From contig NZ_CP119520.1 of NCBI RefSeq assembly GCF_029223865.1, forward strand, positions 1,674,001-1,738,000: a DNA stretch of 64,000 nt, read 5' to 3'. A model generated the notes under the pieces. The model saw only the letters and a list, made by a program, of their open reading frames with translations. It ran no database searches and had not been told where the DNA came from. Position numbers and translations under genes: made by a program. Shown here piece by piece: positions 56,697 through 64,000 of this stretch. Numbering within the stretch: position 1 is the first letter of the stretch; the number at the start of each line of letters is the position of its first letter. The stretch comes from Telluria mixta (GTDB lineage: Bacteria; Pseudomonadota; Gammaproteobacteria; Burkholderiales; Burkholderiaceae_D).

Positions 56697-58472
56697 TTAT
56701 AGCGCCACGTCGGTGCGCATGACCGGGTACAGGTTCAGCCGCTCATCCCAGGACGGGTGGCGGCGCGCAAAGAATTCGAGACGCGCATGGGCATTTTTGG
56801 CGAATGCAGGATCGGTCTCGACCTTGTGCCGGAATTCGGCGGCCAGTGCCGGATCGCGCGCCATCTGTTCGCGCGCCACGTCCTCGGCCACGTATTCCTC
56901 CATGTATTCCTTGCGCTCGAAGGCGTTGTTGAACTCGCCCCAGGCCAGCAGCGAATCCGGGGCCTGCGGCTCGAACAGGGCCATGACGAGGCGTGCCTTG
57001 GGCTGGGCGATCGGCACGAACAGCGCGCCTTTGCCGAGGTTGCGCGGCTCGGGCTTCCAGCTGCCTTCGACCTTCAGGCGCTGGTGCGATTCGAACGACG
57101 TCGGAGAAAACGCGGCCTGGTCGGCGCGGAACGTTTGCACCTGTGCGGCGGCTGTCGTCTTGTCCACCTTGCGGAACACGATGCCGTGTTGCGTGAGCTT
57201 CGTCGCGACCATCTGCGCCCACGCGGCCGGCACGACGTAGCCCGCGCCGGGCGCCTGCACCTGCAGGTCGGCGACGACTTCGTCGCGCAGCGGCACATGC
57301 CAGACCTGCGGCTTCGTTTCGTCGTAGTGCGTCATCAGCATGCCGGACACGTCGGACATCGTGCGCGTGTACGCATAGCCCTGGAAGTCGACCATCGTCG
57401 TCTTGTCGGTGGTGCGGTACGTCAGCGCCACGGGCTGGCCGGCGATGCGCGTGGCGCGTGCGTCGGCGGCGCGTGCGGCCTGCGTCCATTCGGCACCGTG
57501 GGCCGCCACCTGCTGCAGCACGGAGACGATGGCATTGTGCGTGATGCGCACGCGGGTCGGGTAGTCCTTCCACGAGTGCGTTTCGACGAGCATCGCCATC
57601 CGGTTGCGGAGCTGGAAATAGCCGGTCGAGAAGCGCGGATCGGAGACGCCGTCGACGAAGCCGGAGGCCGGGTCGTCCGTCTCCTTGAACGACATGTAGT
57701 AGGACTGCGGCATCGAGCCCTGCTTGCTGATGTCGGCGATGACGTTGGTGCGCAGGGCCTGGCCGATCTTGCGGAATTCCGGATCGCCCGAGTACACCGG
57801 TTCGACCTGGATGGAGACGTCGTGCTGGAACATGGCGCCGTCCGTGACGTGCAGGTCGACATAGGTCAGCGGATCCCACGTGTTCACCAGCGCCAGCATG
57901 GCCTGCATTTCGGGCGAATCGGCCTTCACGTAGTCGCGGTTCAGGTTGTAGTTCTGCGCCGTCGTGCGCCAGCCCATCTCGACAGGGCCGCGCTGGTTCG
58001 GGCGGTTCCATTTGGCGAAGCGTTCGTGGCCGTCGACGTTGAACACGGGGACGAACAGCAACACCTGTTTGTCGAGCACGCCCGCGGCCAGTTTGCCGTC
58101 GAGGATGGCGCGCAAGGCGAGGAAGCCCGCGTCCTTGCCGTCGATCTCTCCCGCGTGGATGCCCCCCTGGATCAGCGTGACGGGCAGGTTCGCCTTGCGC
58201 ACCGCCTCGGGCGTGACCACGCCGCGCGCGTTGACGGCCAGCGCCAGCATCGGCCGGCCTTCCGGCGTCGTGCCGAACTGGAAGCATCTCGCCTGCTTCG
58301 GATACGCCTGCTGGAAGGCGCCGCACAACTTGACGACCTCGTCGTAGCGGCCCGTGGCCTGGAAGCCGGAGCGCTCGGATACGGTCACCAGATCAGGCGC
58401 GGCGTGGGCCAATGGGGCGGCCAGCAAGGCCAGCGAGGCCAGCGAGGCCAGAAAAGGAGCGGTGCGGATCAT
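56697..58472 (-). CDS. M14 family zinc carboxypeptidase, exported
   Basis: 591 residues with a signal peptide (FLASLASLALLAAPLAHA). The M14 site is complete: HAGE in GGIHAGEIDGKD, YVDLHVTDG for the second His and the Glu of LVETHSW. It resembles the cytoplasmic-looking M14 protein at 6.1-7.8 kb in order of motifs (NLNRDYVKAD vs LDLNRDFVKCD), so the two are paralogues. Its substrate may be peptides or modified peptides in the periplasm. It is one of several peptidase genes in the window. Confidence 0.9.
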   Translation of the reverse strand: MIRTAPFLASLASLALLAAPLAHAAPDLVTVSERSGFQATGRYDEVVKLCGAFQQAYPKQARCFQFGTTPEGRPMLALAVNARGVVTPEAVRKANLPVTLIQGGIHAGEIDGKDAGFLALRAILDGKLAAGVLDKQVLLFVPVFNVDGHERFAKWNRPNQRGPVEMGWRTTAQNYNLNRDYVKADSPEMQAMLALVNTWDPLTYVDLHVTDGAMFQHDVSIQVEPVYSGDPEFRKIGQALRTNVIADISKQGSMPQSYYMSFKETDDPASGFVDGVSDPRFSTGYFQLRNRMAMLVETHSWKDYPTRVRITHNAIVSVLQQVAAHGAEWTQAARAADARATRIAGQPVALTYRTTDKTTMVDFQGYAYTRTMSDVSGMLMTHYDETKPQVWHVPLRDEVVADLQVQAPGAGYVVPAAWAQMVATKLTQHGIVFRKVDKTTAAAQVQTFRADQAAFSPTSFESHQRLKVEGSWKPEPRNLGKGALFVPIAQPKARLVMALFEPQAPDSLLAWGEFNNAFERKEYMEEYVAEDVAREQMARDPALAAEFRHKVETDPAFAKNAHARLEFFARRHPSWDERLNLYPVMRTDVAL

Positions 58473-58534
58473 CGATAAACTCCGGCAAGATTAGAAAAGA
58501 TTCAAGCCGGAAATTATAGATCGATGAGCCGAAG

Positions 58535-60112
58535 TCAGCGCGTCCTGGGCGGATAAATCGCGATCTCTTTCAGCTGCGACCGCGCCAGATGCATCGGTAC
58601 ACCACGCGCGCGCGCCGTCGACGACGCCGGGCAGGCATTGGTGGCGCGGTAGGACAGCGCCGCGGCCAGCATGCCCTCGGCCGGATCACCCAGCGCATGC
58701 GCCATGTCGTCGGACACGGCGCAGGTCGGCGCGAAGCCGTCCGCGAAATCGCCGAAGCCCTTCGCGTTCGTGCCCTGGAACTGGATCGTGAAGTAGGTCG
58801 TGCCGCAGTTGTCCATCGGCGTGAAGCCATAGGGCTTGCCGCAGGTCGTGGCGCCGATGAGGTCGACCTGGACGTCGACGCCGCGCAGGCCGTTGATGAC
58901 GGCTTCGCTGGCCGAACACGTGTCGGACGTCGTCAGCACGGTCACGCGCTTCAGGCCCAGGTAAGGCAGCGCCATGTTGCGCGGCGCGGAAAAGCCGTAG
59001 GCCGTGCTGCGGAACGGGATCGGGGCGTCGGGCGCCGTCTTGTCGTTGTAGACCGCGCGTTCGAACGTCTTGCCGGCCGTGGCCGGTCCCGCGATCATGT
59101 ACGCGAGCTCGCTGGCGACGTACAGCAGGCCGCCGCCGTTGTAGCGCATGTCGAGCACGAGGTCCGCCGCGCCCTGGTTCTTCAGGGTCGTGAACGCGTT
59201 GACGAGCTGGAGTTCCGAAACGGCGTTGTGATCCTCGAAACTCAGGTAGCCCACCTTGCCGGTCGGCGTGTCGATCACTTTCACGTTTTTTACGGGCGTC
59301 GTCGTCACGACAGCGGACGTCAGCGCGACGTCCATCGTGGTGTCACCGCGGCGGATCGTGAGCGTGTGGCGCTCGCCCGCGGTGTCCGGCGACAGGCCGT
59401 CGTTCAGCAGGGCGACCTGCGCCTTGTCTGTGGTGTTGATGAAGTCGATGCCGTCGACGGCCGTCAGCAGGTCGCCCCGCTGGATGCCGGCGGCGGCGGC
59501 AGGCGAACCCGGCTCGACGATCGCGGCGATCCAGGTGCGCGGCGCCGTCGTGGAATTCACGGACCAGGTCAGGCCATAACCCGTATCCTGGCTCGCATTG
59601 GTGAGCGCATCCCATTCCGCCGTCGTGTAGGTGAAGTGGAAACGGTCCTTGAGCTTGCCCGATGCGGTCAGTGCGGGCGTCTTGAGCGCGTCGAAATAGT
59701 CGAGCGTGTTCGTGTAGTCCGCCATGTGGACCGTGGACGGGATTTCGTTGTACCAGAGATAAGTCGCGTCGCTCCAGCCGCGCAGGAATTTCATCTCGTC
59801 CTGCAGCGTGCCCTGACGGTCCGGGAACGCATAGCCCTCGGCGTCGACCCCCGTGCGCGGTGCGGCGCACAGGTTTTGGTAGCTCATGTAGTCGGACGGG
59901 ATCGGGTCCGGTGTCGCGGTCGGCGGCGTGGGCGTCGTCGTCGGTGGCGTGGTCGTCCCGGTGCCGGGATTGCCGGCGACGGGCGTCGATGCGCCGATGT
60001 TCGGATTCCCACCGCCGCCGCCACAGCCGGCCAGCGTGACGAGCGTGGCGACAGCGCAGGCGATCAGACGGGAAACGGGGCTCGAAAAAGCGAAGGAGGA
60101 AAGCGATTTCAT
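58535..60112 (-). CDS. S41 family peptidase lipoprotein with PDZ domain
   Basis: 525 residues from ATG 60112. A lipoprotein signal ends in LVTLAGC followed by GGGGG, then a Thr/Pro-rich linker; the protein is probably anchored in the outer membrane. A PDZ domain (about 210-300, SPAAAAGIQRGDLLTAVDGIDF) precedes the S41 peptidase domain with DLVLDMRYNGGGLLYVAS and the nucleophile Ser in TSDTCSASEAVINGL; Lys in TTCGKPYGF is a candidate base. Three cysteines near the active site are unusual. It lies 62 bases upstream of the M14 gene on the same strand, so the two are probably co-transcribed. Confidence 0.9.
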   Translation of the reverse strand: MKSLSSFAFSSPVSRLIACAVATLVTLAGCGGGGGNPNIGASTPVAGNPGTGTTTPPTTTPTPPTATPDPIPSDYMSYQNLCAAPRTGVDAEGYAFPDRQGTLQDEMKFLRGWSDATYLWYNEIPSTVHMADYTNTLDYFDALKTPALTASGKLKDRFHFTYTTAEWDALTNASQDTGYGLTWSVNSTTAPRTWIAAIVEPGSPAAAAGIQRGDLLTAVDGIDFINTTDKAQVALLNDGLSPDTAGERHTLTIRRGDTTMDVALTSAVVTTTPVKNVKVIDTPTGKVGYLSFEDHNAVSELQLVNAFTTLKNQGAADLVLDMRYNGGGLLYVASELAYMIAGPATAGKTFERAVYNDKTAPDAPIPFRSTAYGFSAPRNMALPYLGLKRVTVLTTSDTCSASEAVINGLRGVDVQVDLIGATTCGKPYGFTPMDNCGTTYFTIQFQGTNAKGFGDFADGFAPTCAVSDDMAHALGDPAEGMLAAALSYRATNACPASSTARARGVPMHLARSQLKEIAIYPPRTR

Positions 60113-60177
60113 GCGTCCGATTATAGACCCGGCCGCTTCGCGAAATGCATCCAACTGTAACAGTGCGCGATGCGACA

Positions 60178-60212
60178 ACGCCGCCTGCCGAAGGTCATCC
60201 GGCAGGCGGCGT
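60178..60212 (-). terminator. Strong hairpin after the indolepyruvate oxidoreductase gene
   Basis: 13-bp perfect stem ACGCCGCCTGCCG/CGGCAGGCGGCGT with a 9-base loop, 18 bases past the stop codon. No T-run follows, so it may act with Rho or stabilise the message end. Confidence 0.6.
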
Positions 60213-60230
60213 CGTGTCAAAAAGACAGCA

Positions 60231-63200
60231 TCAGGCGGCGCGGGTGGCGGTGCCGCCCGCATGGAAGGCGGACACCAGTTCCGCTTCCTTGCGCTTGGCC
60301 AATTTGAGGTTGCGCTCCTTGACGTGACCGAAGCCGCGGATGTCTTCCGGGATGCCCGCGATCGCCACGGCCTGCGCCAGGTTCTCGGCCGTCAGCTTGG
60401 GCAGCAAGCCTTCGATGGTCGCGCGGTATTCCTGGATCAGGGCACGCTCCATCCGGCGCTCGGCCGTGTGGCCGAACGGATCCAGCGCCGTGCCGCGCAA
60501 GCCTTTCAGCTTCGCCAGCACACCGAACGCCTTCATCATCCACGGACCGAATTCCTGCTTCACGAGATGGCCTTCTTTATCCTTCTTCGCGAACAGCGGC
60601 GGCGCCAGGTGGAATTTCAGTTTGACGTCGCCTTCGAACATGCCGTCGATCTTGGCCATGAACGCGGGATCCGTGTACAGGCGCGCGACTTCGTACTCGT
60701 CCTTGTAGGCCATCAGCTTGTGCAGGTAGCGTGCGACGGCTTCCGTCAGGCGCGTGCCCTTGCCCAGCTTCTCTTCGGCCGTGCGAACCCGGTCGACGAA
60801 GGCCTTGTACTGCGCCGCATAGTCGGCATTCTGGTAGGCGGTCAGCAATTCGACGCGGCGCTTGACGAGATCGTCGAGCGTCTGCGCGCGCTTGAACTCG
60901 ATCACCTTCGCGGGCGTGACGAGCTTCTGCACGGACGGCAGGTCGTGCGCCGCCGTGCGGCCCCAGTTGAACGCGGCCTTGTTGAAGGCGACGGAGACGC
61001 CGTTCAACTCGATCGCCTTCAGGATCGACGCTTCCTGCAGCGGCACGTGGCCTTTCTGGAACGCGTAGCCCAGCATGAACATGTTGGTGGCGATGGCGTC
61101 GCCCATCAAGGTGGTCGCGATATGGCCGGCGTCGATGAAGTCGACATTGCCTTCGCCGCAAGCCTGCACGATGGCGCCGCGCGAACCTTCGGCCGGGAAC
61201 TGCCAGTCCGGGTTGCGGATGAAGGCGGCGGTAGTGGCACCCGTCGCGTTGACGGCGGCCCACGTACGGTTTTCGCCCATGCGCGACAACGCGTCGCGGC
61301 TGGCCGTCACGATCTGGTCGCAGCCGATCACGAGGTCCGCGTTGCCGGTGCCGACCCGCGTCGAATACAGGTCGCCCTGGCGGTCCGCCAGGCGCACGTG
61401 CGACATCACCGGACCACCCTTCTGCGCGAGGCCGCTCATGTCCAGCACGAGGGCACCCTTGCCTTCCACGTGGGCGGCCACCGCGAGGATCTGGCCGACC
61501 GTCACGACACCCGTGCCGCCGACGCCGGTGACGAGGATGCCGAACGGGTTCGTCGTCGCCGGAATCTTCGGCATCGGCAGCGACGGCGGCGCCGCTTCGG
61601 CAGCGGTCTTCTTCGGCTTTTTGAGTCCGCCGCCTTCGACCGTGACGAAGCTCGGGCAGAACCCGGTCACGCACGAGAAATCCTTGTTGCACGAGGACTG
61701 GTTGATCTGGCGCTTGCGGCCCAGTTCCGTCTCCAGCGGTTCGACCGACAGGCAGTTCGACTGTTTCGAGCAGTCGCCGCAGCCTTCGCACACGGCGTCG
61801 TTGATCACCGCGCGCTTGGCCGGATCCGGGTACGCGCCTTTCTTGCGGCGGCGGCGCTTCTCGGACGCGCAGGTCTGGTCGTAGATCATGGCCGACACGC
61901 CCGGCATCTCGCGCAGTTCGCGCTGCACGTCCATCAGTTCCGCACGGTGGCGCACGGTGACGCCTTCGGCCCACGGATAATCGTCCGGGTATTTTTCCGG
62001 CTCGTCGGTGACGACGATGATCGGTTTGACGCCTTCGGCCGCGAGCTGGCGGCTGATCTTGGCCGGATCGAGCGGGCCGTCGACGACCTGGCCTCCCGTC
62101 ATCGCGACGGCGTCGTTGTACAGGATTTTATAAGTGATGTTGACCTTGGCCGCGACCGACGCGCGGATCGCCAGCACGCCCGAGTGGTAATAGGTGCCGT
62201 CGCCGAGGTTCGCGAACACGTGCTTCTCGCCCGTGAACGGCGCCTGGCCGATCCACGTGACGCCCTCTCCGCCCATGTGCGTGAACGTGGACGTCTCGCG
62301 GTCCATCCACAGCACCATGTAGTGGCAACCGATGCCGGCCATCGCGCGCGACCCTTCCGGCACTTTCGTCGAGCTGTTGTGCGGGCAGCCGGAGCAAAAA
62401 TAGGGGATGCGGTCCGTTTCCGGATTCGCCTTCGGGATGTTTTTGAGGATCAGTTCCTTCGCTTCGAGGAAGGCGATGCGTTCTTTCACGCGCTCCGCGA
62501 CGGGGTGGCCGGCGCAGTAGTGCGAGATGCGCGACGCGATCGCGCGCGCGACCTGCGCCGGGTTCAGCTCGTAGTTCGCCGACAGCAGCCAGTCGCCCTG
62601 GCCGGAGCGGTTCTTGACGCTCCACTCGCCGGCGTCGTCGAACTTGCCGACGACGCGCGGACGTTCGCCGTCCGGCAGGTTGTACAGCTCTTCCTTCAGC
62701 GCGTATTCCAGCACTTGCCGCTTTTCCTCGACGACGAGGATCTCGTCCAGGCCGCGCGCGAATTCGTGCACGCCGACGGAGTCGAGCGGCCACGTCATGC
62801 CGACCTTGTAGACGCGCAGGCCGATGTCGCGCGCGGCCTGCTCGTCGATGCCGAGATCCGCCAGCGCCTGGCGCGTGTCGAGGTAGGATTTACCGGCGGT
62901 GATGATGCCGATCTTGGGCTGGGGGCTGTCCCAGATGATCTGGTTGAGCTTGTTGGCGCGCGCATAGGCCAGCGCGGCATACCACTTGTAGTGGTTCATG
63001 CGCACTTCCTGGTCCAGCACGGCGTCCGGCCAGCGGATATTCAGGCCGCCCTGCGGCATCTCGAAGTCGGTCGGCAGGATCGTCTGCACGCGGTCCGGAT
63101 CGAGGTCGACGACGGCGCCCGATTCGATGATGTCGGTCACGCATTTCATCGACACCCACAGGCCGCTGTAGCGGCTCATCGCCCACGCATGCAGGCCGTA

Positions 63201-63842
63201 GTCGATATATTCCTGCACGGACGACGGGTACAGCACGGGGATGCCGCAGTGATGCAGGATATGGTCGGACTGGTGCGCCGTCGACGACGATTTCGCCGCA
63301 TGGTCGTCGCCCGCCAGCACGAGCACGCCGCCGTTCTTCGCGGAGCCCGCGTTGTTGCCGTGTTTAAAAACGTCGCCGCAGCGGTCCACGCCTGGACCCT
63401 TGCCGTACCACATGGCGAACACGCCGTCGTACTTCGCATCCTTGAACAGGTTGGTCTGCTGCGTGCCCCAGACGGCCGTCGCCGCGAGGTCTTCGTTCAT
63501 GCCGGGGTGGAAGTGGACGTGGTGCGATTCCAGGTGTTTCTTTGCCTTCCACGCGGTCTGGTCGACCTGGGTGACGGGCGAGCCGCGGTAGCCGGTGATG
63601 TAGCCCGCCGTGTTCAGGCCCACCTTCAGGTCGCGTTCGCGCTGCAGCATCGGCAGGCGGATCAGCGCCTGGGTGCCGGTCATGAAGGCGCGGCCGCGCT
63701 CGAGCGTCCATTTGTCGTCGAGCGTGATCTCGTGCGGGGGTAGCGGTTCCAGCTGGCTGCGGTCCAGGGGGCGTTCATGCGTGTCTCCGATTATGTTTGT
63801 CGTGTTTCGGTTCGGGCCAGTATAGACCTGTGTCACAAGCAT
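60231..63842 (-). CDS. Indolepyruvate ferredoxin oxidoreductase, fused alpha-beta type (start region possibly frameshifted)
   Basis: About 1180 residues of core protein. It oxidatively decarboxylates indolepyruvate or related aryl pyruvates to acyl-CoA, reducing ferredoxin. Order: thiamine-binding halves (about 60-640; GYRGSPVTQVDQ, ANLGDGTYYHSG), a ferredoxin-like Cys cluster (VCEGCGDCSKQSNC near 690), and a gamma-type domain (about 745-940; GVGGTGVVTVGQILA). Read as given, the open frame begins at ATG 63842 and includes 21 residues that look like promoter sequence. A better start is ATG 63778, which has GGAGA five bases upstream and would give MNAPLDR, but a C5 run at 63767-63771 would need one more C. 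It is divergent from an Lrp-type gene. Confidence 0.9.
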   Translation of the reverse strand: MLVTQVYTGPNRNTTNIIGDTHERPLDRSQLEPLPPHEITLDDKWTLERGRAFMTGTQALIRLPMLQRERDLKVGLNTAGYITGYRGSPVTQVDQTAWKAKKHLESHHVHFHPGMNEDLAATAVWGTQQTNLFKDAKYDGVFAMWYGKGPGVDRCGDVFKHGNNAGSAKNGGVLVLAGDDHAAKSSSTAHQSDHILHHCGIPVLYPSSVQEYIDYGLHAWAMSRYSGLWVSMKCVTDIIESGAVVDLDPDRVQTILPTDFEMPQGGLNIRWPDAVLDQEVRMNHYKWYAALAYARANKLNQIIWDSPQPKIGIITAGKSYLDTRQALADLGIDEQAARDIGLRVYKVGMTWPLDSVGVHEFARGLDEILVVEEKRQVLEYALKEELYNLPDGERPRVVGKFDDAGEWSVKNRSGQGDWLLSANYELNPAQVARAIASRISHYCAGHPVAERVKERIAFLEAKELILKNIPKANPETDRIPYFCSGCPHNSSTKVPEGSRAMAGIGCHYMVLWMDRETSTFTHMGGEGVTWIGQAPFTGEKHVFANLGDGTYYHSGVLAIRASVAAKVNITYKILYNDAVAMTGGQVVDGPLDPAKISRQLAAEGVKPIIVVTDEPEKYPDDYPWAEGVTVRHRAELMDVQRELREMPGVSAMIYDQTCASEKRRRRKKGAYPDPAKRAVINDAVCEGCGDCSKQSNCLSVEPLETELGRKRQINQSSCNKDFSCVTGFCPSFVTVEGGGLKKPKKTAAEAAPPSLPMPKIPATTNPFGILVTGVGGTGVVTVGQILAVAAHVEGKGALVLDMSGLAQKGGPVMSHVRLADRQGDLYSTRVGTGNADLVIGCDQIVTASRDALSRMGENRTWAAVNATGATTAAFIRNPDWQFPAEGSRGAIVQACGEGNVDFIDAGHIATTLMGDAIATNMFMLGYAFQKGHVPLQEASILKAIELNGVSVAFNKAAFNWGRTAAHDLPSVQKLVTPAKVIEFKRAQTLDDLVKRRVELLTAYQNADYAAQYKAFVDRVRTAEEKLGKGTRLTEAVARYLHKLMAYKDEYEVARLYTDPAFMAKIDGMFEGDVKLKFHLAPPLFAKKDKEGHLVKQEFGPWMMKAFGVLAKLKGLRGTALDPFGHTAERRMERALIQEYRATIEGLLPKLTAENLAQAVAIAGIPEDIRGFGHVKERNLKLAKRKEAELVSAFHAGGTATRAA

Positions 63843-63918
63843 TAAATTTCAATGAATTCCCCCCGTCAGACGATTTGCGCAATAAAATTGCGACGTACGC
63901 GAGTCCCGTGGAGAATTC

Positions 63919-64000
63919 ATGTCAAAAATCGAGCTGGATAAAACCGATCGCAAAATCCTGGCGATCCTGCAGTCGGATGGCCGCCTGTCGAACCAGGACG
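63919..64000 (+). CDS. Lrp/AsnC family transcriptional regulator (3' truncated)
   Basis: The first 27 residues are visible (MSKIELDKTDRKILAILQSDGRLSNQD) and match the N-terminal helix-turn-helix of Lrp/AsnC regulators, where LDxxDRKIL starts the domain. GTGGAG lies six bases before the ATG. The gene is cut by the window end. It is divergent from the indolepyruvate oxidoreductase, which such regulators commonly control in response to amino acids or their keto acids. Confidence 0.9.
   Translation, partial: MSKIELDKTDRKILAILQSDGRLSNQD

Overview
The window reads as a chromosomal segment of a GC-rich betaproteobacterium. Protein sequences and gene order resemble Oxalobacteraceae, most likely Massilia or a close relative; this is inferred from family resemblance, not from a database search. 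The core is the conserved tRNA-Tyr/Gly/Thr - tuf - tRNA-Trp - secE - nusG - rplK - rplA - rplJ - rplL - rpoB - rpoC cluster, all on the minus strand (about 28.2-42.4 kb). I see no rRNA gene, CRISPR array, insertion sequence, prophage or integrase. All gaps between genes are about 300 bases or less.

Layout. 0-8 kb: end of a LivK-like binding protein, a DUF885 peptidase-like protein, an S41-like protein translationally coupled to a cytochrome c/sorbosone dehydrogenase fusion, and an M14 carboxypeptidase. 7.9-11.1 kb: a NarL-type response regulator, an orphan periplasmic binding protein and a HisKA_3 sensor kinase in one operon, which looks like a three-part sensory system. 11.4-16.1 kb: a TonB-like protein and two M28 peptidases, the first membrane-bound and with degenerate catalytic residues. 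16.1-20.2 kb: a 46-residue PEP-CTERM-like protein, a LuxR-type regulator and a large hybrid kinase. 20.2-24.9 kb: TetR/DUF1348 pair with duplicated operators, Cu-Zn superoxide dismutase, a small unknown protein, an isochorismatase-like hydrolase, and a LysR regulator divergent from a quinone reductase. 25.0-28.1 kb: a compact curli operon csgE-F-G-B-A that converges on rpoC.

42.5-50.2 kb: a MASE1-CHASE-PAS-GGDEF-EAL protein, an HDOD-GAF protein and a REC-TPR protein, then a membrane DnaJ protein. 50.3-53.7 kb: a NDUFAF7-like methyltransferase divergent from a pteridine reductase-like SDR, folB and ttcA. 53.7-64 kb: a YCII-like exported protein, a FucP-type sugar transporter, a GT2 glycosyltransferase, a second M14 peptidase, an S41 lipoprotein peptidase, and a giant indolepyruvate ferredoxin oxidoreductase divergent from an Lrp-type regulator cut by the window end.

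Two genes carry what look like single-base losses in poly-C runs: rplK (frameshift after about 22 codons) and the start of the indolepyruvate oxidoreductase. Because rplK is a core ribosomal gene, sequencing or assembly error is the most economical explanation. A family of about 30-bp palindromic repeats occurs at three places, two of them inside the ribosomal/RNA polymerase cluster.
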